A DNA stretch of 64,000 nucleotides from an uncultured Alteromonadaceae bacterium (GTDB taxonomy: Bacteria; Pseudomonadota; Gammaproteobacteria; Enterobacterales; Alteromonadaceae): contig CANLWS010000002.1 in assembly GCA_947494925.1 (NCBI GenBank), forward strand, positions 453,861 to 517,860, given 5' to 3'. Both the position numbers and the translations under genes were made by a program. Shown here piece after piece: positions 1 through 8,911 of this stretch (positions within the stretch are counted from its first letter, which is position 1; the number at the start of each line of letters is the position of its first letter). Below the pieces are notes generated by a model that had not been told where the DNA came from, did not search any database, and saw only the letters and a program-made list of their open reading frames with translations.

Positions 1-38
1 CTGAATTTAATAAACTTTCCAGCAGATAAAAACCAAGG

Positions 39-287
39 TTAGTTTTCTAAAAGGTTGGTTTCACTCAATTCCTGAGCACTTATTTTTCCATCCCCGTTAA
101 CGTCAACCTTTCCGAAAACTGCCAGCAGGTTTGGATCTGAAACAGCTTCTTTGATACTGATGTAGCCGTCTTTATCCTGGTCAATAGAATCCAGATAACT
201 GTTTTGTGCTTTTACAGCTAGGCTAGTGAAGGTCTGAATAATCCCTACAACGAGGACAAGTGCACCCATTAAGTATGATCTTTTCAT
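39..287 (-). CDS. Small EF-hand calcium-binding protein with N-terminal hydrophobic segment
   Basis: An 82-residue protein. The start is chosen because an AGGAGGTGAG ribosome site lies just before this ATG; a longer reading frame upstream has no such site. Residues about 7-22 form a hydrophobic signal or anchor segment, so the rest is probably periplasmic. Two canonical EF-hand loops follow, DQDKDGYISIKE (36-47) and DVNGDGKISAQE (62-73), each with Asp/Asn/Ser ligands at positions 1, 3, 5 and 9 and Glu at 12, so both should bind Ca2+. Its role is unknown; small EF-hand proteins of this type are common in marine gammaproteobacteria. It stands alone, upstream of a region rich in small hairpins. 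Confidence 0.85.
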   Translation of the reverse strand: MKRSYLMGALVLVVGIIQTFTSLAVKAQNSYLDSIDQDKDGYISIKEAVSDPNLLAVFGKVDVNGDGKISAQELSETNLLEN

Positions 288-748
288 AAGTCTCACCTCC
301 TGTTTGTGAGAACGAAACTCAGCGGGTTTCGCTTCAATTAAAGAGATAACGTTTGGCATCCATGCCAAACCTGAAAAGCCAATCTGGCTTCCCGGAAAAA
401 TTACCGTTAGTTGCAAACGCCATCGCAGCCAATAACAAAACCGTTATGGTAATTTTTCTATCAATTACATTGCTATCCATACAAAGCTAGGAACCAGTAG
501 CTAAGAATGCAATTGCCTCAACACATTACAGTTTTAGTGCCAACTTTATTTATTGCATTACTTTCAAATAGTTAGGTAATTAGAGTGCCATTAGGTTACT
601 TGTACCGCCTCCAAAATGTACCTAATTAACGACACAATTCAGCTAACAATTCGTATTTAACTTAATAATCAAGGTATTGCACCTATGGGAAACACTCACA
701 CGCTGTATTTATTTTGCGACAGTTAGCGGTTGGGAGACAAATCTGAAT
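288..748. other. Intergenic region with a cluster of small hairpins, 461 bp
   Basis: This gap separates the EF-hand gene from the TerB-like gene, both on the minus strand. It must hold the EF-hand promoter. Three short inverted repeats lie between 313 and 390: CGAAAC/GTTTCG (313-331), the 20-bp perfect palindrome at 351-370, and AAGCCA/TGGCTT (376-390). From about 400 to 748 the sequence is AT-rich and I see no gene or clear promoter. Confidence 0.6.
351..370. repeat. Perfect 20-bp palindrome with CATGGATG core
   Basis: Two 9-bp arms, GTTTGGCAT (351-359) and ATGCCAAAC (362-370), flank the dinucleotide CC. Read on the minus strand the centre is CATGGATG, the same core as in hairpins at 35661-35672 and 36115-36128. 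Its position, about 65-85 bp upstream of the EF-hand start codon, would also fit a regulatory site, but the shared core suggests a dispersed repeat. Confidence 0.7.
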
Positions 749-1198
749 TTAGCTGTTGGGCTGAACAGACAGCTTACTTTTAATGAACTGGCTGTGAGGC
801 ATATGCATCAAATCAGAGATTCTTCTGATCAAATGCTCTTCATGGGCATCTAGCTGCCCATCAGAATAGGCAATGTGCCACAACGAATCCAGGATCTGAC
901 GTTTTTGCTTAGGCAAGCAATGTTGATTGATTACTCTGGTAAACTGGACAAAATCTGCAGCATGTTCTGCCTGAGTTTTCGACAACGCCTTCAAGGTATT
1001 GAGTTCATCTTCAGTCAGGGAATACAGTTCGTTAAGCCGTGTTAAAAAGCTAGCCTGTTCAGCATCTTGCATTTTGCCGTCAGCTGACATGATTTCATGC
1101 ATTAATACCGCGGTGGCTAGTTCCACAGTGTGGGAACTTTGCTCGCTTTTATCCTGATCGATCTGTGACGCAAACCACTCTGATAATTTTTTCAACAT
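749..1198 (-). CDS. TerB-like domain protein
   Basis: A 149-residue soluble protein. The ATG is preferred over an upstream TTG in frame because a GGAG site lies about 9 bases before it. Residues about 28-135 match the TerB/DjlA-N-like all-helical fold: two related blocks containing MSADGKMQDAE and YSDGQLDAHEE, where an acidic Asp-Gly turn precedes a helix, which is typical of this family and may bind metal. TerB-family proteins occur with tellurite or stress systems and as free-standing proteins; no ter genes are near, so a tellurite role is not implied. Function unknown. Confidence 0.75.
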   Translation of the reverse strand: MLKKLSEWFASQIDQDKSEQSSHTVELATAVLMHEIMSADGKMQDAEQASFLTRLNELYSLTEDELNTLKALSKTQAEHAADFVQFTRVINQHCLPKQKRQILDSLWHIAYSDGQLDAHEEHLIRRISDLMHMPHSQFIKSKLSVQPNS

Positions 1199-1330
1199 CA
1201 ACTTATACTCCAATCTCAAACAACGATCTGATGCTAGGATGAAAGACGCACATTAATCAATTTAATTCGTTGAATGGATGTTTTCGTCAGACTAATGATT
1301 GACGAGATATGCAAGCTAGCGCACTAGACC

Positions 1331-3457
1331 TTAGCTATTTAAGGGTGCGTATATTGATAAGTCGGACAAGGCCGTGGGTTTGGAGAATAAGTACCCTTGC
1401 AGTTGCTGACAACCACTTTTCACAAGAAAATCAAATTGTTCACGGGTTTCTACCCCTTCAGCGCAGATATTTAACTGCAACCGTTTTGCCATATCGATTA
1501 TCGTGCTGGTAACCAGCGTATTGCGATCTGACAAACCCAGATTATCCACAAATTGCTTGTCAATTTTCAGCGTATGAATAGGAATTTGTGTGAGGTAACT
1601 TAAGGAAGAATAACCAGTACCAAAATCATCTAGCGCAATTGAGCAACCCAACTCATTTAAAGACTGAAAGAAATGTGTGGCCATATCAAAATTTTCTAAA
1701 TAGGCAGACTCCGTTACTTCAAATTCAATAAGCTTTGGGTCCACATCGTGCAGCTGAAATAAGTGGTTGATAAATTCCAGTAAACTCGGGTTTTTAAGAT
1801 CCAGTGCAGATAAATTAACAGAAACGGAAATTTCACCTTTAAACTGCCGTTGTATTTCGGGTAAGTCCTTGCATAACCGCTCCAGTACCCACTGCGTCAC
1901 CGACACGATTTTACCACTTTGTTCCGCAATGGGAATAAATTCGCCCGGCGAAACGAATCCCAATACCGAACTGTTCCATCGGATTAAGGCTTCAAACCCT
2001 ATTAGTTCTTCTTCAGGTGATACCTTGGCCTGATAGTGCAGGCAGAATTCGTTATCCTTAATTGCCTGATTAATTGAACTGGCAATTAGCAGTTTACGTT
2101 TATTGTCCTCCATCATCTCCGGTGCAAAAATGGTATAGGAACCTCTACCGGCCATTTTAGAACGATACATAGCAATATCTGCGTTGCTGACAAAATTGCT
2201 CAGGTTATAGTCCGCATCCCTTCCTCGGGCAATACCAATGCTTACGCCTACCTGAAGCTCCCAACTTTCCACAGAAAAAGGTTCCTTCAAACCGTCAATA
2301 ATGCGGTTAGCTATAGTGACCAACATGAGATCGTCCGGCGAGTCGTACAATAAGATCAGAAATTCGTCTCCCCCCAATCTGGAAACCAAATCGCCCTCAC
2401 GCAGGTATTGCTTGACGCGTTTACTCACTTCAATAAGTAATAAATCCCCGGTTTCATGCCCTAAACTATCATTGACCGTTTTAAACCCATCCAAATCAAA
2501 AAACATTAATGCGACGTCTTGACCATCTCGTTTTGCCCGAGCTAATTCTATCCGCAGATTTTCCATAAAAAACTGTCTGTTGGGGAGACCAGTCAGACTG
2601 TCAAAGTTAGCCAGTCGCTCCATGGTTTTTTGCTGTTCAATCAACTGGTAGGTCTGTTTGCGATTCTTTTCTACTTCTGTATTTATGGTTTCCATCATTT
2701 GATTAATGTTGCAACTCAACTCCGCAACCTCATGTTTTCCATCGATGTCTGCGCGCAATGAATAGTCTTTACTTAGTTCGACTTGCTTGGCGAAACGGGA
2801 TAACTGGGTCAATGGAAACAACATTTTATGGTGCAGCCAGAAAGCGATAGAGATGGCCAGCAGTAACGATATTATGGTAGGTGGCAGCACCTGATAAAAT
2901 AAGCTGATGTTGCTTTGTTTTATCGGGCCCGCAATGTCAGTGGCAATATAAAGATAACCCAAGGGCAACCTTTCATCCCCAATCAGTTTGTAGGCATATA
3001 GTTGAGATTGCCCCCTGCCCATACCTAAAGAAAGGTTTTCCACGTCTACGATTTCGCTGATTGGTTCCTGGCTATTCAATGTGGAAGACGCACGACCCAA
3101 ATACTCCTGCAGCATCGTCAGGTTTGGTTTGTAGACTCTTGCAATTTTAATATTTGGATATCTGTCCAGTCTTAGTAAAACAGAAGCCAATTCAAACTTG
3201 TCTATTTCATTTACCAACAAAGGAATGAGATCGTTGGACATGTTTTCAGATAACCCGTTGAGATCGGACTCCACCGAGTCAACATACAACTTTTCATGCT
3301 CAGAAATAGAAAATAACAGTACAGACATACTAGTTACCAAAATGGCCGAAACCGTCAATATGATAAGAGATGTTTTAATACTTCTGAACAAATAAGCGCT
3401 CTGAGTGTTAGCCAAAACCAATCCACAGTCTAACACAATTGAAATGCATTTCTTCAA
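1331..3457 (-). CDS. Membrane GGDEF-EAL cyclic-di-GMP protein with HAMP domain
   Basis: A 708-residue inner-membrane protein predicted to make and/or degrade c-di-GMP. Order: TM1 (about 30-50), periplasmic sensor region (51-190), TM2 (191-209), HAMP-like linker (210-265), GGDEF (285-445) and EAL (460-700). The diguanylate cyclase motif GGDEF is intact (362-366), preceded by an RxxD inhibitory site (REGD, 353-356). The phosphodiesterase domain has FEALIRW and DDFGTGYSSLSYL, so both activities are possible. The TTG start overlaps the TGA stop of the upstream oxidoreductase gene (TTGA), suggesting translational coupling; an alternative TTG lies 22 codons further in, just before TM1. Confidence 0.9.
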   Translation of the reverse strand: MKKCISIVLDCGLVLANTQSAYLFRSIKTSLIILTVSAILVTSMSVLLFSISEHEKLYVDSVESDLNGLSENMSNDLIPLLVNEIDKFELASVLLRLDRYPNIKIARVYKPNLTMLQEYLGRASSTLNSQEPISEIVDVENLSLGMGRGQSQLYAYKLIGDERLPLGYLYIATDIAGPIKQSNISLFYQVLPPTIISLLLAISIAFWLHHKMLFPLTQLSRFAKQVELSKDYSLRADIDGKHEVAELSCNINQMMETINTEVEKNRKQTYQLIEQQKTMERLANFDSLTGLPNRQFFMENLRIELARAKRDGQDVALMFFDLDGFKTVNDSLGHETGDLLLIEVSKRVKQYLREGDLVSRLGGDEFLILLYDSPDDLMLVTIANRIIDGLKEPFSVESWELQVGVSIGIARGRDADYNLSNFVSNADIAMYRSKMAGRGSYTIFAPEMMEDNKRKLLIASSINQAIKDNEFCLHYQAKVSPEEELIGFEALIRWNSSVLGFVSPGEFIPIAEQSGKIVSVTQWVLERLCKDLPEIQRQFKGEISVSVNLSALDLKNPSLLEFINHLFQLHDVDPKLIEFEVTESAYLENFDMATHFFQSLNELGCSIALDDFGTGYSSLSYLTQIPIHTLKIDKQFVDNLGLSDRNTLVTSTIIDMAKRLQLNICAEGVETREQFDFLVKSGCQQLQGYLFSKPTALSDLSIYAPLNS

Positions 3458-4467
3458 TATAACTTGTTGTTAACTAATGTATTAACAAGTGGATTTTCAG
3501 ATTCTGATTGCACTTTATTAAATAGCATATTGGCGCATTGAAATGAAGCCTGAACAGATGCGCCATAACTCCAGTCACCGCCCGATGCTAACCTCTGCAC
3601 AGGATCCCAGAAAATTCCTTGTGCTTGTTGATGAAGGTTCAGTTGCGCGAAACGCCAATAATGCTGATATCGATGGATTACGGCAGGCAGCTCATCACGT
3701 GAAAGCTTGTGCAATTCTTGCAGCGCCAAATTCTGCAGTTCGCTGTGATCCAGAGCACTTTTATCGGCGCATAAATCATGTCTGAAATACGCTACCCAAA
3801 CATCATTAGTTTGTCGTCGACCAGGCTTAGCGCTGTCATGAACAATCAATTTAATCGGGCCCTTGGCGAATTCAATCATCTCTGCGTTTATTGAGACAGG
3901 CTGCTCAAATTGCAATGAAATTGTCCAACAACTTTCCCACTCTTGCCCTACCAATCCTCCTTCAACCTGCTCATTGACCAATGGGATAGCCTGGGGAAGT
4001 GGTGTAGTGACAATTACCCATTCAAACGCACCAAACTTCCTTTCATGATCATCCCACAATAACCAACCAGCATTCACCTTTTGTAAATGCTCAATTCGAC
4101 ACTGGGTAACAAATTTGGCATCAGATAACCAGTACCTGCACGCTGAATTCATTCCGGGTGTGAAAGTAAAATAAGTAGAATGACTATCCTTGAGCCGAAG
4201 TTGGTCTTTGTATTCATGAATTCTGATCGGCCACTGACAGGCTAAACCTTGTTGCTCCAGAACTCGCATAAAGCTTATGAACTCACTGGTCGAGGCGTTG
4301 ATCACCGGCGCACCCGTATCAAATACTCCCCAGTTGGCGCGTTTATGACAGCAACGTCCACCGCGGCCACGGGATTTCTCAAATACTGTCACGGCATGCC
4401 CTTTATTCGTCAATAAATACGCTAACAGGCTCCCTGTCGCTCCTGCACCAACAATCGCTATTTTCAC
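3454..4467 (-). CDS. Renalase-like FAD/NAD(P)-dependent oxidoreductase
   Basis: A 337-residue flavoprotein-like protein. The N-terminus has the Rossmann dinucleotide-binding signature GAGATGSLLAYLL followed by an acidic strand end (VFEKSRGRGGRC), as in renalase and related amine-oxidase-fold proteins that oxidise small reduced substrates using FAD. Two GTG codons could start it; the second (4467) is favoured by an AAGG about 10 bases upstream, the first would add two residues. Substrate unknown. It overlaps the start of the downstream GGDEF-EAL gene by two bases, so the two are probably cotranscribed, although no functional link is known. Confidence 0.8.
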   Translation of the reverse strand: MKIAIVGAGATGSLLAYLLTNKGHAVTVFEKSRGRGGRCCHKRANWGVFDTGAPVINASTSEFISFMRVLEQQGLACQWPIRIHEYKDQLRLKDSHSTYFTFTPGMNSACRYWLSDAKFVTQCRIEHLQKVNAGWLLWDDHERKFGAFEWVIVTTPLPQAIPLVNEQVEGGLVGQEWESCWTISLQFEQPVSINAEMIEFAKGPIKLIVHDSAKPGRRQTNDVWVAYFRHDLCADKSALDHSELQNLALQELHKLSRDELPAVIHRYQHYWRFAQLNLHQQAQGIFWDPVQRLASGGDWSYGASVQASFQCANMLFNKVQSESENPLVNTLVNNKLY

Positions 4468-4599
4468 AAGCACTAGACCTTACGAATTTCCTGATGTGTT
4501 CAATACGTGGAGATAAATGACCAGATCACTAATTAAATTTTGCTATTTTGTCGGGTGCAAAAAACGGCGGTTTAAATCTTATGGACGCTTTTGTTTAGA

Positions 4600-5664
4600 T
4601 CAGCTCTGCTCTTCTCTAAACAAGACTAGATGGGCCAGGTCTAAGCGAATACCAAATCGTTCACCAACCTGATGATCGTGATGGCTAGGCGCCAGGCACA
4701 GTAGCGTTTCCTTCTTTGGACCTTCAACTTCAAGCTCATACATAATATGTGCACCTTTGAACATCCGAGACTTAACAACAGCCTGGTGAAGACTTTCGTC
4801 ATCATGGACAATGTCATCGGGTCTGACAAGCAATTGGAAGTACCCAGAGTCTGATATAGGCTGCGGTATTTTTCCTTGCACCGCTGAAAAGTCAAATTCG
4901 CCCAGATCGGTTTTTAACTTGTTGTTTTCTGTGAGTACAGCATCCAAAAACACCCCACTACCAACAAATTCAGCGACAAAACGCGTAGCAGGCTGATGGT
5001 ACAAGGTGTAAGCATCGGCCCACTGCAACAAACTGCCTTTGTGCAGCACCCCAATTAAATCAGCCATAGCAAAAGCTTCATGTTGATCATGGGTGACCAT
5101 TAACGCTGTCGCGTTTTCGTGTTTTAAGATTGCGCGAATTTCCTTGGCCAAATCTTCCCTTAATTCTATATCTAAACTGGAGAAGGGTTCGTCCAATAAT
5201 AGCAAATCAGGTTTTGGTGCCATCGCCCTCGCCAGTGCGACTCGCTGTTGCTGGCCACCTGAAAGCTGATGGGGAAACTGTTCCCCCTTACCCCCAAGAC
5301 CAACTAGCTCAAGCATAACGCCAACACGGCTGGATTTTTCCTGTGACGACAGACGTTGCAAACCAAAGGCAATATTCTGTGCAACGGTGAGGTGAGGAAA
5401 TAATGCAAAATCCTGGAAAACCACTGCGACCTGGCGCTTGTCAGGTCCAAGAGAGTATGTTGGATCACTTACGCAGTTCCCGCGAAGCTGAATTTCTCCG
5501 CTCTGAACGGGTTCAAACCCTGCAATGGCACGTAAAATAGACGTTTTGCCACAGCCAGACGGACCAAGCAGACAGCCAATTTGTCCGTTTTCCAACCCAA
5601 GGCTGATTTCACTGACCACAGGTTGGTCATCATAAGATACGCAGATATTTTTAAGAGTCAGCAT
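4600..5664 (-). CDS. fbpC: Ferric iron ABC transporter, ATP-binding protein
   Basis: A 354-residue ATPase energising uptake of ferric iron across the inner membrane. Walker A is GPSGCGKTS, the ABC signature is LSGGQQQR, Walker B is LLLDEP, followed by the His-loop VTHDQHEA. The C-terminal third is a TOBE-like regulatory domain as in FbpC/AfuC. The gene begins 12 bp after the permease gene ends and is the last gene of a binding protein-permease-ATPase operon with a Fur box upstream. Other subfamilies (thiamine, sulfate, putrescine) share the fold; the iron call rests on the operon and the Fur site. Confidence 0.88.
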   Translation of the reverse strand: MLTLKNICVSYDDQPVVSEISLGLENGQIGCLLGPSGCGKTSILRAIAGFEPVQSGEIQLRGNCVSDPTYSLGPDKRQVAVVFQDFALFPHLTVAQNIAFGLQRLSSQEKSSRVGVMLELVGLGGKGEQFPHQLSGGQQQRVALARAMAPKPDLLLLDEPFSSLDIELREDLAKEIRAILKHENATALMVTHDQHEAFAMADLIGVLHKGSLLQWADAYTLYHQPATRFVAEFVGSGVFLDAVLTENNKLKTDLGEFDFSAVQGKIPQPISDSGYFQLLVRPDDIVHDDESLHQAVVKSRMFKGAHIMYELEVEGPKKETLLCLAPSHHDHQVGERFGIRLDLAHLVLFREEQS

Positions 5665-5676
5665 CGGTTTACCAAT

Positions 5677-7305
5677 TTAAACAGCAGGTTTTTCAAGGGC
5701 TTTTACCAATAATATTACCGGGATGAGGCCAACAAGAACAATAGCCAAAGCTGGCAGTGCAGCATCGAAAAGACGTTCATCAGAGGCCAATTCATAACTT
5801 CTTACTGCAAGAGTATTAAAGTTGAAAGGTCTGAGAATCAAGGTTGCAGGCAACTCTTTAAGCACATCCACAAATACGAGTAACAAGGCGCTGAGTACAC
5901 TCATTCTTAATAGTGGAACATGAATGCGAGTCAAGACCTGTCGTGGTTTTAGCCCTAGCGAGCGTGCGGCATCATCCATGCTTGGTTTGATCCGTCCGAG
6001 ACCAGTTTCTACGTTGTGCAAGGCCACAGACAAAAATCGCACTGAATATGCAAAAATCAGCGCAAACAATGTCCCGGAAAATATCAGTCCAATGGAGTTC
6101 CCAAACCATAATTCAATTAATCGATTCAGTTGCAGATCTGTCCAGCTGAGCGGAATGAGTACACCAACGGCAATCACTGTCCCTGGTAGGGCGTATCCCA
6201 GACTGGCAATTTGAACTTGGGTGTTGACTAATTTGCTCTGTTTGAGTCTTTTCGCGTAAGCAAATACGAGCGCGAGCAAGACAACAATAAGTGCCGCAAC
6301 AGTCGCTAACATAAGGCTATTACCAACCAATGACATAAATGATGCATCTATGGCTTGATTTGGATTCCCTATTGCCCAGTTCGCTAATTGTAATGCCGGA
6401 ACCAAAAAACCCAATATAGGTGGAATTATACAGAGTATCAGAATCACCAGCGAGGACCCCGCACTCACTTTTTTGGGTGTTTGTCTGGTATGTTTCTGAC
6501 CTTGGTGATAGTAACTGATTCGGCGACGAGAATACTTTTCCAACAACAAAAGTATCAGCACAAAAGTGCACAGAAGCGCGGCCAGTTGCGCTGCCGCTAA
6601 CTGATTTCCCAAGCCAAACCAGGTTCTGAATATTCCTGTGGTAAAGGTGCTGACACCAAAATATTGAACAGTGCCATAATCTGCAAATGCTTCCATCATT
6701 GCCAATGCAGTGCCAGTAAAAATTGCAGGGCGTGCTAAAGGAAACTCAACTTTTCGGAAGTGCGAAAAACCAGATACTCCCATACTTCGACTCGCTTCCA
6801 GCAAACTGGCTGATTGCTCTGCAAACGCAGTACGTGCCAGCATGTAAACATAGGGGTAAAGTACCAGAACCAACATACAAATGGCCCCACCCAAGGAGCG
6901 TATTTCGGGAAACCAGTAGTCTCCGTAAGACCAACCAAATTGCTGACGTAGCGAAGTTTGTAATGGTCCGGCAAAATCCAGCATACCGGTATAAGTATAA
7001 GCGATAATATAGGCGGGCATTGAAAGTGGTAACAGCACTATCCACTGAATGGCACTGCGCCCCACAAATTGAAAGCGGGCAATTAACCACGCAAGACTGG
7101 TGCCGATAAATAAGGTACCAGCACCTACTCCTGCTGCCAGAATTAGAGAATTAACCACATAATCGGCAAGAACCGTCTCAGCCAAGTGAGACCAAATGTC
7201 CCATTGCGGATCCAGCAAGCTGTAAAGAATTGCAACGACTGGCAGTCCCAGAATAAAACTCAGGAAAACCAGGCTGGACTGCCAGGCGTCGATGTGTAAT
7301 CGCAC
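5677..7305 (-). CDS. fbpB: Ferric iron ABC transporter, fused double permease
   Basis: A 542-residue inner-membrane protein with about 12 hydrophobic segments and two BPD_transp_1 permease halves, the arrangement typical of FbpB/SfuB, where a single chain supplies both transmembrane halves. The EAA-like cytoplasmic loops that contact the ATPase are visible around EASRSMGVSGFSHFRKVEFP in the first half and DAARSLGLKPRQVLTRIHVP in the second. It lies 39 bp downstream of the binding-protein gene and 12 bp before the ATPase gene, so the three form one operon. Confidence 0.9.
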   Translation of the reverse strand: MRLHIDAWQSSLVFLSFILGLPVVAILYSLLDPQWDIWSHLAETVLADYVVNSLILAAGVGAGTLFIGTSLAWLIARFQFVGRSAIQWIVLLPLSMPAYIIAYTYTGMLDFAGPLQTSLRQQFGWSYGDYWFPEIRSLGGAICMLVLVLYPYVYMLARTAFAEQSASLLEASRSMGVSGFSHFRKVEFPLARPAIFTGTALAMMEAFADYGTVQYFGVSTFTTGIFRTWFGLGNQLAAAQLAALLCTFVLILLLLEKYSRRRISYYHQGQKHTRQTPKKVSAGSSLVILILCIIPPILGFLVPALQLANWAIGNPNQAIDASFMSLVGNSLMLATVAALIVVLLALVFAYAKRLKQSKLVNTQVQIASLGYALPGTVIAVGVLIPLSWTDLQLNRLIELWFGNSIGLIFSGTLFALIFAYSVRFLSVALHNVETGLGRIKPSMDDAARSLGLKPRQVLTRIHVPLLRMSVLSALLLVFVDVLKELPATLILRPFNFNTLAVRSYELASDERLFDAALPALAIVLVGLIPVILLVKALEKPAV

Positions 7306-7344
7306 TAGAGAATTATCCCTTTGTCTGGCGAGTCACCTTAGAGA

Positions 7345-8361
7345 TCATTTCCAGCCGGCCTTGTCTAGAACCTTCACTGCTTCACCATTGAGCTCACCAA
7401 CCCGGCTCAAAGCGACTCTTTCCGCTTTAAATTGACCAAAGTCTTTCAGCACATCACTCCATTCTACGCCATCCACAACGGGGTATTCATGGTTTGCGGT
7501 GGCGTACCAGCTTTGGCTGTCAGCGGTGACCATAAATTCAAGTAATGCTTTAGCTTGTTCAGGGTTGGGGGCATGCTTCATGATAGCCGCACCAGATACA
7601 TTGATGTGCGCGCCTCTATCCTGTTGATTTGGCCAAAACACTTTTACCTGACGTGCCACACTTTTGGCATTAGCGTCACCATCTGTCAGCATGCCAGCAA
7701 GATAGTAGGTATTTGCAATTGCGATATCGCATTGACCAGCTGCAACCGCTTTGATTTGATCTCTATCTCCACCTTTAGGCGGACGCGCAAAATTTTTCAC
7801 CAGCGCGCTTGCCCAGTTGAGAGATGCTTCTTCTCCCTTTTGTTCAATCATTGCAGCCAGCATAGATTGATTGTATATGTTGCTTGAAGAACGAATACAA
7901 ATTCTGCCTTTCCATTGAGGGTCAGTCAGTTGCTCGAAAGTCGATAACTCTTCTGAGTTAACGCGACTTGGTGAATAAATAATCGGACGAGCACGCATAG
8001 TTAAAGCAAACCAATGTCCATCCGCGTCTCGCAAATATTCGGGTATAGCACTTTCAGCCACCTGGGAGCGAATATTTTGAGTGATGCCTTGCTCTTTCGC
8101 TCGAACCAACCTTCCCGCATCTGTAGTCAATAATAAATCAGCAGGACTCAGTTTGCCCTCACTCTTAGCACGGCTAATCAGGGCATCTGCTTTACCGGTA
8201 ACCAGATTTACCTTAACCCCTGTCTGCTCAGTAAACTTATCCAGCAAGGGTTTAATTAATGCTTCTTTACGCGCTGAATATACATTCACTTCGGCACTTT
8301 GAACAGCGTTCGCCTGGACTAATAAAGTGAATAAAATCAAAGAACAAAATGGCTTTAACAT
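7345..8361 (-). CDS. fbpA: Ferric iron ABC transporter, periplasmic binding protein
   Basis: A 338-residue protein with a signal peptide (residues 1-22, ending VQSA) and mature N-terminus EVNVYSARKEALIKPLL, which is typical of family 1 extracellular binding proteins of the FbpA/FutA type. Such proteins bind Fe3+ through tyrosines; a conserved-looking pair occurs at ANTYYLAGM. It delivers iron to the FbpB permease. First gene of the operon; the promoter 35-65 bp upstream is overlapped by a Fur-type operator, so expression should rise under iron starvation. Confidence 0.9.
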   Translation of the reverse strand: MLKPFCSLILFTLLVQANAVQSAEVNVYSARKEALIKPLLDKFTEQTGVKVNLVTGKADALISRAKSEGKLSPADLLLTTDAGRLVRAKEQGITQNIRSQVAESAIPEYLRDADGHWFALTMRARPIIYSPSRVNSEELSTFEQLTDPQWKGRICIRSSSNIYNQSMLAAMIEQKGEEASLNWASALVKNFARPPKGGDRDQIKAVAAGQCDIAIANTYYLAGMLTDGDANAKSVARQVKVFWPNQQDRGAHINVSGAAIMKHAPNPEQAKALLEFMVTADSQSWYATANHEYPVVDGVEWSDVLKDFGQFKAERVALSRVGELNGEAVKVLDKAGWK

Positions 8362-8395
8362 AATGGCTTCACAACAATGAATTTAACAAAGTGGC

Positions 8396-8425
8396 AGTGT
8401 ATTCCAATTGATAATAATTCTCAAT
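8396..8425 (-). promoter_or_regulatory. fbpABC promoter overlapped by a Fur box
   Basis: Reading leftward, TTGAGA (-35, 8424-8419) and TACACT (-10, 8401-8396) are separated by 17 bp. A 19-bp near-perfect inverted repeat at 8407-8425 (ATTGATAAT-A-ATTCTCAAT, 8 of 9 positions paired) matches the Fur consensus and covers the -35 element and spacer. Iron-loaded Fur bound here would block RNA polymerase. The site and promoter are seen in the sequence; Fur binding is inferred. Confidence 0.8.
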
Positions 8426-8442
8426 AACAAATAGAAAGCAAG

Positions 8443-8886
8443 CTATTGACTTTCGTACATTAGATAGTGCGTTTCATCCATTCCGAGAGATTGGTAGGTG
8501 CGTTGTGCTTTTTCATTTTCCTTTTCAACATAAAGCCGAAAACCACATACGTTATCATCTGTTCGCGCGAGGGATTGAACTTTGCCGTAGAGAGCAGAAT
8601 AGACTCCCTGACGCCTGAATTCTGGCAATATATACACACTTTGGACCCACCAGAAATTTGCATTTCTCCAGTCACTCCATTCGTAAGTCACCATCAAACT
8701 ACCAGCAATCGCGTCCTCCTGCTCTGCTACAAGATAAAACCCTCTATGCGGATTATCTAATAAGCCTGCTACACCAGCAGACAACGTATGATTGTCCAGT
8801 TGTTTTCCTTCAGTTTCCAGAGCCATCGCCTGGTTAAATTCAACTATGGCGACCAAATCAGATTGGGTCGCTAAACGTACCTGCAT
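8443..8886 (-). CDS. GNAT-family N-acetyltransferase
   Basis: A 147-residue protein with the acetyl-CoA-binding features of the GNAT fold: a beta-strand VYILPEFRRQGVYSALY containing the R/Q-x-x-G-x-G/A-like pyrophosphate loop (RRQGVYSAL), and a C-terminal YVEKENEKAQRTYQSLGM segment typical of motif B. Substrate unknown. It starts 25 bp after the end of the REC-PP2C-HATPase gene on the same strand and may be the last gene of that operon. The end of the gene lies close to the Fur-regulated promoter of the iron operon. Confidence 0.85.
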   Translation of the reverse strand: MQVRLATQSDLVAIVEFNQAMALETEGKQLDNHTLSAGVAGLLDNPHRGFYLVAEQEDAIAGSLMVTYEWSDWRNANFWWVQSVYILPEFRRQGVYSALYGKVQSLARTDDNVCGFRLYVEKENEKAQRTYQSLGMDETHYLMYESQ

Positions 8887-8911
8887 ATCGTGTTTTCCTA
8901 ATTATCTGGAG

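Noticed and set aside
1767..2522. Plus-strand reading frames inside the first GGDEF-EAL gene
   Set aside because: Complementary shadows of an intact, motif-rich gene; no initiation signals.
4600..8361. Assignment of the ABC operon to thiamine or sulfate uptake
   Set aside because: The fused double permease, binding-protein N-terminus and Fur box together favour ferric iron.
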